DNA of 64,000 nucleotides from Alphaproteobacteria bacterium (lineage in GTDB: Bacteria > Pseudomonadota > Alphaproteobacteria > Rhodobacterales > Rhodobacteraceae), in the NCBI GenBank assembly GCA_030427405.1, contig JAUHXK010000002.1:124001-188000 (forward strand), given 5' to 3'. Below are positions 1 to 8,524 of this stretch, one piece after another. The notes under the pieces were generated by a model. That model was not told the DNA's origin. It saw only the letters and a program-made list of their open reading frames with translations, and did not search any database. The position numbers and the translations under genes are program-made. Every line of letters begins with the position of its first letter. Position 1 is the stretch's first letter.

Positions 1-478
1 CGATACCGGCCAGGCGACCGATCTTGCGGAGTTCATCCACCACCTCGGTCGGTCCACCAGCGCGCGTCCAGTCGGACTGCCCCTTGTACAGCAGGTCGGT
101 GATGCCAAAGAACTTTTCGGGGCCACCGCAACGGGCAATCATCGAGGCCCAGATGCCAAAGCGATCGAAATAGACCTCGCGATAGGTGAATTTCACTTTG
201 CCCGTGTCGATATAGTCCTGCTTGAGCTGCTTATACGGCCCCTGATGGAAATTGGCGCAATGCGGGCAGGTATAAGAGGCGTATTCGATGATCTCCACCG
301 GAGCATCCTCGGCCCCCAGTACCATCTCGACGATACTCGAGGTGTCCAGTTCTGCTTCCTGCGCGCCTGCTTCGCCCACCAGGATATTGGCCGGTGCGCT
401 GCTTGGCGACAATGTCAGCCAATACCCACCCGCGGCAACGGCGACGGCCGCGCAGATTACGGTTGCAATTCGGCTCAT
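1..478 (-). CDS. DsbA-family thiol:disulfide oxidoreductase (3' part cut by window edge)
   Basis: Reads right to left from an ATG at 478 and runs off the left edge, so only the first 159 residues are visible. An N-terminal hydrophobic stretch (about residues 4-20) looks like a signal peptide or signal anchor, so the protein should act in the periplasm. Residues 71-74 are CPHC, the redox-active CxxC of the DsbA/thioredoxin fold, preceded by the typical IIEYASYT strand. The region after it resembles the helical insertion of DsbA family proteins. The likely role is oxidation or handling of disulfides in exported proteins. The next gene upstream on the same strand starts the pair only 13 bases away, so the two are probably co-transcribed. 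Confidence 0.9.
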   Translation of the reverse strand, partial: MSRIATVICAAVAVAAGGYWLTLSPSSAPANILVGEAGAQEAELDTSSIVEMVLGAEDAPVEIIEYASYTCPHCANFHQGPYKQLKQDYIDTGKVKFTYREVYFDRFGIWASMIARCGGPEKFFGITDLLYKGQSDWTRAGGPTEVVDELRKIGRLAGI

Positions 479-491
479 TCTCAGCCCTTTC

Positions 492-998
492 TCAACTTTT
501 TGTCTTGGATAAAACGTTGCGGCCCAGACGTTCAAGGGCTGCCCGCAGATCCTGGTCATGTATGTCGCAGGCGGCCTTGTCGGCCTGGGCTGCGACATTG
601 GGGTCTATCCGGGTCGGCTTGTGTCTGGGTTTGTGTTCGAAACTGGCCTGACCGTCGGCAAACCCCGTTGGGGCAGTCTGGGTGATACGTATACGGCTTA
701 TGGCATTGTACCCATAAACCGCGTTTACCTTGTCGCGCAGGCGTTCTTTTTGCATTTCCAGCATGGGCGCCTGCGGACCGGTGGTCAGAACCGTCAGCGT
801 CGCGCCAAAACCGCCCTTGGCATAGCCGACCTTTATAGGCCGCGCGATTTCGGCAATATCCTGCCCGACGATTTCGGCCCAATGGGTCAGCAAGCGCGAC
901 ACGGCAAAGCCGCGGCTTTCGCCCGCGTGCCGAATTTGATCATTCAGCAAGGTCGCGGTCCGCTTGAACCCGCGCGTGGAAGAACGTCTGCGTTGCAT
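492..998 (-). CDS. DciA-like protein (DUF721 family)
   Basis: A 168-residue basic protein. The start at 998 gives the MQRRRSSTRGFKR beginning typical of the family; the frame stays open further upstream but would run into mutY. The DUF721 core (about residues 10-100, with HWAEIVGQDIAEIARP) is visible. Members of this family include DciA, which interacts with the replicative helicase; that role is family knowledge and was not tested here. The gene is divergent from mutY with an 81-base gap and lies just upstream of the DsbA-like gene, an arrangement common in Alphaproteobacteria. Confidence 0.82.
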   Translation of the reverse strand: MQRRRSSTRGFKRTATLLNDQIRHAGESRGFAVSRLLTHWAEIVGQDIAEIARPIKVGYAKGGFGATLTVLTTGPQAPMLEMQKERLRDKVNAVYGYNAISRIRITQTAPTGFADGQASFEHKPRHKPTRIDPNVAAQADKAACDIHDQDLRAALERLGRNVLSKTKS

Positions 999-1079
999 CT
1001 GGTTTCCAACTTCTGCGCCACTATTGTAATTGTCACACAGGCAGGCGCCAGCGAAACCCGACAGAAAGACAGATAAAAC

Positions 1080-2135
1080 TTGCGTGACTCCCAAGACCCC
1101 GACCTGAGCGATACGCTGCTGGAATGGTATGACGCCAATGCGCGGGAAATGCCTTGGCGCGTCGGCCCCGCTGACCGTGCAGCGGGCATCCTGCCGGACC
1201 CTTATCGGGTGTGGTTGTCCGAAGTGATGTTGCAGCAAACCACCGTCGCGGCGGTGCGCGACTATTTTATGCGGTTTACCACCCGCTGGCCTGATGTATT
1301 CGCCCTTGCCGCGGCCCGGGACGAAGACGTCATGGGGGCCTGGGCCGGGCTGGGATATTATGCCAGGGCGCGCAATCTGCTGAAATGTGCCCGCGTGGTT
1401 GCCCAGGATCACGGCGGGCAGTTTCCCGGATCATATGACGCGCTTTTGAAACTGCCTGGCATCGGCCCTTATACCGCCGCCGCGATCTCGGCCATCGCCT
1501 TTGATCTGCCGGAAACGGTGCTGGACGGGAATGTCGAACGGGTCATGGCCCGGCTGCATGACATTCACGATCCGCTTCCGGGATCAAAGCCGCAACTGAA
1601 GGCTCGGGCGGAACAACTTACGCCCGGCCTGCGGCCCGGCGATTATGCGCAGGCAGTGATGGATCTTGGGGCCACGATTTGCACCCCCAAAAGCCCGGCC
1701 TGCGGCCTGTGCCCGGTGCGTGCAAGCTGCCGGGCCCGCGCCGCAGGCAGCCAGGCCGACCTGCCGGCAAAATCGCCGCCGAAACGCAAACCTACGCGCT
1801 ACGGCCATGCCTATATCGGACAGCGCCGTGATGGTGCCCTCGTGCTGGAGCGTCGCCCGGCCAAGGGTCTGCTGGGCGGAATGCTGGGCTGGCCCGGGTC
1901 CGACTGGTCGGACAGCCCATCTGAAATACCGCCCTATCCGGCGCACTGGCGCCTGTTGCCGGGCGAGGTGCGTCATACTTTCACCCATTTTCACCTGATA
2001 TTGCAGGTCTGGGTGGCAGAGCTTGCCGACGACACGGTGCCCGACGGCACCGAAGCCGTGGACAGGCACAGTTTTCGCCCGCAAACGCTGCCGACGGTCA
2101 TGCGCAAGGTCCATGCCCTGTGGCGCGGCCAATAG
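1080..2135 (+). CDS. mutY: A/G-specific adenine DNA glycosylase MutY
   Basis: 351 residues, normal for MutY. It removes adenine mispaired with 8-oxoguanine. Visible features are the catalytic Glu48 in WLSEVM, the helix-hairpin-helix LPGIGPYTAAA (125-135), the catalytic Asp149 in VLDGNVERV, and the iron-sulfur ligands Cys201, 208, 211 and 217 (C-x6-C-x2-C-x5-C). A C-terminal NUDIX-like domain that recognises 8-oxoG ends with the HTFTHFHL strand. The only plausible start is a TTG at 1080. The gene is divergent from the DciA-like gene and shares its upstream region. Confidence 0.95.
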   Translation: MRDSQDPDLSDTLLEWYDANAREMPWRVGPADRAAGILPDPYRVWLSEVMLQQTTVAAVRDYFMRFTTRWPDVFALAAARDEDVMGAWAGLGYYARARNLLKCARVVAQDHGGQFPGSYDALLKLPGIGPYTAAAISAIAFDLPETVLDGNVERVMARLHDIHDPLPGSKPQLKARAEQLTPGLRPGDYAQAVMDLGATICTPKSPACGLCPVRASCRARAAGSQADLPAKSPPKRKPTRYGHAYIGQRRDGALVLERRPAKGLLGGMLGWPGSDWSDSPSEIPPYPAHWRLLPGEVRHTFTHFHLILQVWVAELADDTVPDGTEAVDRHSFRPQTLPTVMRKVHALWRGQ

Positions 2136-2192
2136 CCGCCGTGCAATCGCCCTGTTGGGGCGTAAGGATACGGCACCAACCGGAGCATCTCG

Positions 2193-3329
2193 ATGACCGC
2201 ACCTGAACCTATGTCACATTGGCGATCTGCGCTGCCATTCTGGGTTTCGTTCCTGCTTGTCCCGGTAATTTGGGTGTCAGCCCTGGCAGGCGGGTTCTGG
2301 ATTTTGCTGGTCCCGGTATCCACATGGTGGCTGTTTGCCGTGCTGGACCGGCTGGCCGGTCTTGAGCTGGACAATGCAGACCCCGAAACGCCAGAGTCCG
2401 CGCTGCGCTGGTACATCGTGCTGACGACGGCCTGGGTGCCTGTGCAATTTCTCACCCTGTTCGGCCTGATCTGGTACGCGACCCATACCGATCACCTGTC
2501 AGCGATTGAAAAGCTTGGCCTCTTTTTCGGCATGGGCGTCATATCGGGGACAATCGGCATCAATTACAGCCACGAATTGATGCACCAGAAAGGCCGGGTT
2601 GAGCGTTGGTTGGGCGACATATTGTTGGCCATGGTCCTGTATTCGCATTTCCGGTCCGAACACCTGTTGGTTCACCATCGGTATGTCGGAACGCCCAAAG
2701 ATCCCGTCACTGCCCGGTACAACGAAGGGTTTCACCGTTTCTACCCCAGGGTCCTGCGCGAATGCCTGGTGTCCGCTTTTGGCGCAGAACGGGACAAGCT
2801 GGCACGAAAGGACCGCCCCTGGACCGATCGGGCCAACCCGTTCTGGCGATACTGGGCGCTTCAAGGCGGCATGCTGGCCCTGGCGGGGTTGATTGGCGGC
2901 TGGGCCGGAGTTGGGCTTTTCCTGGTTCAGGCCGGCGTCGCGATCTGGCAGCTTGAGCTGGTCAACTATGTCGAACACTATGGCCTGACCAGAAAGCACC
3001 TTGGCGACGGGAAATACGAACATGTCCACCCCCGCCATTCCTGGAACGCGTCCTACAAGGTGTCGAATTGGCTGCTGATCAATCTTCAGCGCCATTCGGA
3101 TCACCACTATAAACCCAACCGCCGGTTTCCGTTGCTGCAGCACCACGCACAAGAGGCCGCGCCGCAATTGCCCTATGGGTATCCGGTCATGACGGTGGCG
3201 GCGATGATCCCACCCTTGTGGCGCCGCGTCATGAACCCGCGCGTCCGCGCCTGGCGGCAGCAATACTACCCCGAGATCACCGACTGGAAAGCATATAACA
3301 AGGCGCTCAACCCGCTGCCGCGACGCTGA
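2193..3329 (+). CDS. alkB: AlkB-type integral-membrane di-iron alkane hydroxylase
   Basis: 378 residues with several hydrophobic membrane spans. All the histidine boxes of the AlkB/fatty acid desaturase fold are present: HELMHQ, EHLLVHH, NYVEHYGL and LQRHSDHHY. The combination of the NYxEHYG and LQRHSDHH motifs is characteristic of alkane 1-monooxygenases rather than desaturases. The reaction would be terminal hydroxylation of alkanes using electrons from rubredoxin. No rubredoxin or rubredoxin reductase gene lies nearby, so electron transfer must come from elsewhere. GGAG sits seven bases before the ATG. Substrate range cannot be read from the sequence. Confidence 0.87.
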   Translation: MTAPEPMSHWRSALPFWVSFLLVPVIWVSALAGGFWILLVPVSTWWLFAVLDRLAGLELDNADPETPESALRWYIVLTTAWVPVQFLTLFGLIWYATHTDHLSAIEKLGLFFGMGVISGTIGINYSHELMHQKGRVERWLGDILLAMVLYSHFRSEHLLVHHRYVGTPKDPVTARYNEGFHRFYPRVLRECLVSAFGAERDKLARKDRPWTDRANPFWRYWALQGGMLALAGLIGGWAGVGLFLVQAGVAIWQLELVNYVEHYGLTRKHLGDGKYEHVHPRHSWNASYKVSNWLLINLQRHSDHHYKPNRRFPLLQHHAQEAAPQLPYGYPVMTVAAMIPPLWRRVMNPRVRAWRQQYYPEITDWKAYNKALNPLPRR

Positions 3330-3339
3330 GCGCACGGGC

Positions 3340-4722
3340 CTACAGAACCCAGACATCCATCGGCGCGGCAACACCCGGAACCGCCTGTTCTGCGCGGTGC
3401 GAGAACCCGGTCAGCAAGTCGGGCCGCGAGCCTCCTTCCGACAGGGTCTGAACACGAAGGTGATCGCTGACCACGACGCGCGCGTCGAACTGACGTGTCA
3501 GCGATTCAAGCTTGGCAGCCACGTTCACCGCGTCCCCGATCACCGCAAACTCCAACCTGTTCGCCCCGATATCGCCCAGAACGACCGGGCCGAAATGAAC
3601 GCCGATCCCCACCTGTATCTGTGGTTCGCCAGCTTGCTCGCGTTCGCGGTTCCACTGATCGATGACATCGACCATCGCTCGCGCGCAAGCCAAAGCATTG
3701 CTGGCATCCAGCGGGGTCGTCACAGGCGTGCCGAACGTGGCCATTAGGCCATCACCCAGATATTTGTCCAGCGTCCCGTGATGGCGAAAGACCTCGGCCT
3801 CCATCCGCGCGTGAAACCCGCGCAGGACAGCAATCACATCATAAGGGTCCCGTCCGGCGGCGAATTTCGTGAACCCCACGATGTCGATAAACAATACCGC
3901 GATATTTTCCTTGCGGACCTGCTTGAGCGGCTCGTCATTCTGGCTGAGCTCATCGACAACATTGGGCGAGAAATAGCGCGACAGGTTTGCCCGCTCGCGC
4001 TCGAGACCGGCATTGCTGATCAACAGCCTGTTGAGCCGCCGCATCGAGATACCCAGCGTGACCGCAACCATCAGGAACACAACGGCCTGTTGAATACGTT
4101 CAGGGCCCATAAAGCTGTTGGGGTCAAGACGCTCGGCCACATCGGGAAACCCGCTCAGCGCCTCAGCGACACGCTCACTGAGGCCCGGAAACGGAGTGGC
4201 CACCCACCAGGCCACGATCCAGCCAAGAGTCCACATCCCGGCGGTCCAGGTGCCGATGGCGATAACCGTCCGCCAGGAATAGGCCAGCGTACCTGCGGCC
4301 AGGATAATGAAAAAGTACTGAAAATTGTCAAACCGGTACTGCATGGCCAGAGGCCGCACATCATCGCTGAACGGGTTGGGGATGATCATGCCAAGCGTCA
4401 TGATCAGAAGGTCGACGAAAATCAGCGCCAGTTCGGTCCGCGACTGCCCTACTCGCCCGGCGCGGCGGATCAGCCAGCCATTGGCACAAACGAGCAGCAG
4501 GATGAAGTGATACCAGAGAACCTCCCACTGCGGATTGAGAAAGATCAACAGCACCGCGGTCAGCCCCATCGCGATCCAACGGGCGCGCACGGCAAGCTCA
4601 AGCCCTTCGCGCTTGTGCCGTTCCAGGGCTGCCTCGGTGTATTTGTTGTCCAGGTCGATGATGTCGGGTTGTGTCACAAAGAACCTGTCAAAACGGGATC
4701 CGCGCGTCGTGCTATCTGGCAT
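3340..4722 (-). CDS. Membrane-bound class III adenylate/guanylate cyclase
   Basis: 460 residues. The N-terminal half (about 50-225) holds about six hydrophobic segments; the C-terminal half is a cytoplasmic class III catalytic domain. Metal-binding aspartates are D280 (FIDIVGF) and D324 (YLGDGLM). K320 and D397 (VIGDAVN) fit the adenine-recognising pair, which favours cAMP. The transition-state Asn is N400, but the expected Arg four residues on is Lys404 (VNVAAKLE), which may lower activity. It is convergent with the alkB-like gene (10-base gap). The sensor region is not recognisable, so the signal is unknown. Confidence 0.88.
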   Translation of the reverse strand: MPDSTTRGSRFDRFFVTQPDIIDLDNKYTEAALERHKREGLELAVRARWIAMGLTAVLLIFLNPQWEVLWYHFILLLVCANGWLIRRAGRVGQSRTELALIFVDLLIMTLGMIIPNPFSDDVRPLAMQYRFDNFQYFFIILAAGTLAYSWRTVIAIGTWTAGMWTLGWIVAWWVATPFPGLSERVAEALSGFPDVAERLDPNSFMGPERIQQAVVFLMVAVTLGISMRRLNRLLISNAGLERERANLSRYFSPNVVDELSQNDEPLKQVRKENIAVLFIDIVGFTKFAAGRDPYDVIAVLRGFHARMEAEVFRHHGTLDKYLGDGLMATFGTPVTTPLDASNALACARAMVDVIDQWNREREQAGEPQIQVGIGVHFGPVVLGDIGANRLEFAVIGDAVNVAAKLESLTRQFDARVVVSDHLRVQTLSEGGSRPDLLTGFSHRAEQAVPGVAAPMDVWVL

Positions 4723-4799
4723 ACCTTATGCTCCGATGCTGTCCTGTCGGATATGGGGAGTGCGGCCCATCCAAACACCCCATGGGCCAAAACAAAAGA

Positions 4800-4819
4800 C
4801 CCCGCCGAAAACGGCGGGG
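4800..4819 (-). terminator. Rho-independent terminator of ccrM
   Basis: Perfect 8-bp stem (CCCCGCCG / CGGCGGGG) with an AAAA loop on the plus strand. Read on the minus strand it is followed by CTTTTGTTTTGG. It lies 50 bases past the ccrM stop and separates ccrM from the cyclase gene. Confidence 0.85.
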
Positions 4820-4869
4820 CAAGGCGTAGTGCCTTGTGTCAGGCCACAGGCACCGGCGGTATTGCTTGA

Positions 4870-6065
<1,196 letters not shown>

Positions 6066-6078
6066 AGGGGCTTACGAT

Positions 6079-6696
6079 TTACTCTTGATACAAGATATTG
6101 TGGACCGGTTTAAACGAACGTCTATGATGTGGGGTCACACCCAGATTTCGCAGCGCCTCCTTGTGCTGTTTTGACGGATATCCTGCGTTTGTCTCCCAGC
6201 CGTAACCCGGATGCTGTTGCGCCAAATCCACCATCAGCCGATCACGCCAGTTTTTGGCGATGATCGACGCGGCGGCAATCGACAATGACCGACCGTCGCC
6301 TTTCACCACCGCCTGCGCAGGCAGAGCAAAGCCGCGCGGGATGAGATTTCCGTCAACAAGCAGGAAATCCGGCGCGGGGCTGAGTAAAGCTACCGCCCGT
6401 TCCATCGCCAGATGCGACGCCCTGAGAATATTCAGGTCATCAATCTCGGCCACCGACGCCTCGGCGACCCCAATCGCAGCACGGTCCAGCAATTGGGCCT
6501 CAAGCACCGCGCGCCGCTTGGCCGTCAGCTTTTTGGAATCGTTCAGACCACCGGGAATGTCGGCCGGGTTCAGTATGACGGCAGCCGCGACCACCGGTCC
6601 GGCCAAGGGGCCACGGCCCACCTCGTCAACGCCTGCGACCCTGACATATCCCTGCGCAAACAGCGACTGCTCCAGTTCAAAACTTGGTCCTGTCAT
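6079..6696 (-). CDS. rnhB: Ribonuclease HII
   Basis: 205 residues from the ATG at 6696. The frame is open further upstream but the extra residues would cover the neighbouring terminator. The signature [13 protein letters not shown] (residues 22-34) carries the first two catalytic acids, D24 and E25. The third region LLVDGN and the [12 protein letters not shown] block are also present. The enzyme cuts RNA in RNA-DNA hybrids and at misincorporated ribonucleotides. Gene order rnhB-ccrM is conserved in many Rhodobacterales and Caulobacterales, to the extent I recall it. Confidence 0.95.
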   Translation of the reverse strand: MTGPSFELEQSLFAQGYVRVAGVDEVGRGPLAGPVVAAAVILNPADIPGGLNDSKKLTAKRRAVLEAQLLDRAAIGVAEASVAEIDDLNILRASHLAMERAVALLSPAPDFLLVDGNLIPRGFALPAQAVVKGDGRSLSIAAASIIAKNWRDRLMVDLAQQHPGYGWETNAGYPSKQHKEALRNLGVTPHHRRSFKPVHNILYQE

Positions 6697-6732
6697 GACC
6701 CCGGCAAAGCGTGTTTCGGCCCCGGCTGCAAC

Positions 6733-6766
6733 AAAAAAGAGAGGGCGACCTTGGCCGCCCCCTCTC
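6733..6766 (-). terminator. Terminator of the exported 154-residue protein gene
   Basis: Inverted repeat GAGAGGGCG...CGCCCCCTCTC (6739-6766) around a CC-TT-GG tip. On the minus strand the stem is followed by TTTTTT (6733-6738). It ends the gene at 6807-7271 just before rnhB begins. Confidence 0.82.
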
Positions 6767-6806
6767 AGCGCGGCGCTTCTTTGGCACCGCTCCTGCTCGA
6801 AACCCG

Positions 6807-7271
6807 TTACTTGAAAACCACGCGGTATCCTTTTTGGCGCAGGCATGCGGGTTCGTATGCCCGGCTTACCTTTGTGCCATTCCAGAAACCAACCTTGCAT
6901 TGCGGGGGCAGGCTATTGCTGTGTTTGTAGTGCTTGTTCAGGCACGAAGTCCCCAGCAGCGGACGGGTGCGGGAATACCCCTTGTAGGTCCGCAAGCAGC
7001 GCTGGGGCAGGTCATACCGCGCCACTTTCCTGGGCAGTGGGCGCAGGTCCCGGTGCTTGGCCTTTGGCGGCACGTAAACCTGTTTCTGTTGCCGTGAAAC
7101 CCGGTCGCGGTTCTTGTCCTTGTGATAGTGGTTCACGGCCGCGCCGATTATTGCGATGGCTGCAAGCCCGCCCAGGATGTCATGAGCATCAGCCGCGCGC
7201 GCCTGCGAGGCGGAAACACCGGCAACTGCGATGGCCGATGCAACGATAAGGGCAATGAATTTCTTGTGCAT
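6807..7271 (-). CDS. Small exported cysteine-containing protein of unknown function
   Basis: 154 residues from the ATG at 7271. A clear signal peptide ([18 protein letters not shown]..., cleavage near ASQARA) is followed by a hydrophobic Gly/Ala stretch (about 31-45) that could be a membrane helix, and a basic linker. The C-terminal 70 residues carry four regularly spaced Cys in similar contexts (RCLRTY, SCLNKH, QCKVGF, ACLRQK), suggesting disulfides in the periplasm. I do not recognise the family. It is divergent from another small exported protein gene at 7448, with 176 bases between them, and has its own strong terminator. Confidence 0.65.
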   Translation of the reverse strand: MHKKFIALIVASAIAVAGVSASQARAADAHDILGGLAAIAIIGAAVNHYHKDKNRDRVSRQQKQVYVPPKAKHRDLRPLPRKVARYDLPQRCLRTYKGYSRTRPLLGTSCLNKHYKHSNSLPPQCKVGFWNGTKVSRAYEPACLRQKGYRVVFK

Positions 7272-7447
7272 GATGGTTGTCCTTTTCGGTGTGTATGCGG
7301 CCCGGCGACAGACCGCGCATTCGATGACACAACCCTGGGCCGCCACCATTCGGACAAGCAATAACGGCGGCTTGTTATCCGATATCAAACACCCGAACCC
7401 CCTTCGGTTATTGAATATCACGACAACCCGTGCGCAGGATAAAGCCC

Positions 7448-7735
7448 ATGAAACGGATCATCACTTCACTGGCCATCGCGGCCCTGATATCGGTTGGATC
7501 GGCTGCCACGGCGGCCGATTGCTATGCGGATTACAAAGCGAAACGGGACAACCCGCTGCGCTTGCATTATGGCGTCATGCAGGTTTCGGCCTGCAAGAAG
7601 GGCCCAGCCAAGAAAGAGGTCGCCCAGCGGCTTCAATCATCGGGCTGGACCCTGTTGAACGTTATGTCCGTGTTCGGACCGGAAGGGTTGGATCAAAGGA
7701 AGGCCAATGCCGGAAAATTCTATCTCCGTTTCTGA
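7448..7735 (+). CDS. Small exported protein of unknown function
   Basis: 95 residues. The ATG at 7448 follows AGGAT; a GTG at 7430 is in frame but would put charged residues before the signal peptide. Residues 1-22 form a signal peptide ending ATAADC, leaving a mature part of about 73 residues with two Cys (ADCYADYK and VSACKKG). Its last 29 bases overlap the start of the membrane winged-helix gene in another frame, implying translational coupling. Family not recognised. Confidence 0.6.
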   Translation: MKRIITSLAIAALISVGSAATAADCYADYKAKRDNPLRLHYGVMQVSACKKGPAKKEVAQRLQSSGWTLLNVMSVFGPEGLDQRKANAGKFYLRF

Positions 7736-8408
7736 TGCCCGCCGATCGGGGACACGGCTGGTCGGCGCAGGAATCGCCGCGATCATCCTTATCCTGGTCA
7801 CCGCCGCCGCGTTCCTGTTCTGGACCCTGCCGGACGCGAATGCGTTCAACGCGCGGGTTGAGCGGTTGTTTGTCGAAAGCGATCTGACAACCCAGGCCGA
7901 GATCAAGCTGCTTGAAATCCTGGCCCAGTCCGGCACCGCTTTTGCCGATACGCTGTCCAGCTATCGGACCGTCATCTTTGTTCTGCTGGTCTTTGCAACC
8001 GCCATGTTGATCACGGCGCTGGTTTTCCTTGTGATGCTGGTCTTGCTGAACCGCCGCATGGCCCAGATCGAACGGACAGGGATTCAGGTGACATCCCTGA
8101 TGATCAGCCGGGATGAAAACACTGTCTATCTCAACAACATGGATTTCAAGCTGACCCCCGCCGCGATGGAAACGCTGTCGGTTCTGGCGGAATCCCGGCT
8201 TGATGACGAAGTTCTGTCTGGTGCCCAGATCGAGGCGGTCATTTCCGGCAAATCCGCGGCCGATTGTGACGAGGCCGCAGGCGCCACACGCATCAAACGC
8301 CTGAGGGATGCGCTGGGCAATCAGATGGTCAGCGAGTTGCTGGTCAAAAACATCGCCAAAAAGGGCTATATGCTGTCCATTGAAAAAGACGTGATCCAGA
8401 TGGTTTGA
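7707..8408 (+). CDS. Membrane-anchored protein with C-terminal OmpR-like winged helix
   Basis: 233 residues. Two strong membrane helices (about 17-41 and 88-114) flank a periplasmic loop of about 46 residues. After the second helix a cytoplasmic segment (about 135-226) follows the OmpR/PhoB winged-helix pattern: VYLNNMDFKLTPAAMETLSVL, then TRIKRLRDAL, then the wing-like IAKKGYML. There is no receiver domain. Known membrane activators of the ToxR/CadC type place the DNA-binding domain before the membrane helix; here it comes after two helices. It overlaps the exported protein gene by 29 bases and precedes the DUF427-cyclase gene by 116 bases. Function is inferred: possibly a membrane-tethered transcription factor. 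Confidence 0.62.
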   Translation: MPENSISVSDARRSGTRLVGAGIAAIILILVTAAAFLFWTLPDANAFNARVERLFVESDLTTQAEIKLLEILAQSGTAFADTLSSYRTVIFVLLVFATAMLITALVFLVMLVLLNRRMAQIERTGIQVTSLMISRDENTVYLNNMDFKLTPAAMETLSVLAESRLDDEVLSGAQIEAVISGKSAADCDEAAGATRIKRLRDALGNQMVSELLVKNIAKKGYMLSIEKDVIQMV

Positions 8409-8524
8409 CCCTTTGGTCGGACCGTTGAACCGATTTGGACGCGTCGGTTAAATTCTGCGTTCCCCCTTGGAATATACCCGTTCAAGCCCCATCCTAAGGA
8501 AGGCCCGTCCAGGGGAGGTTGCTG

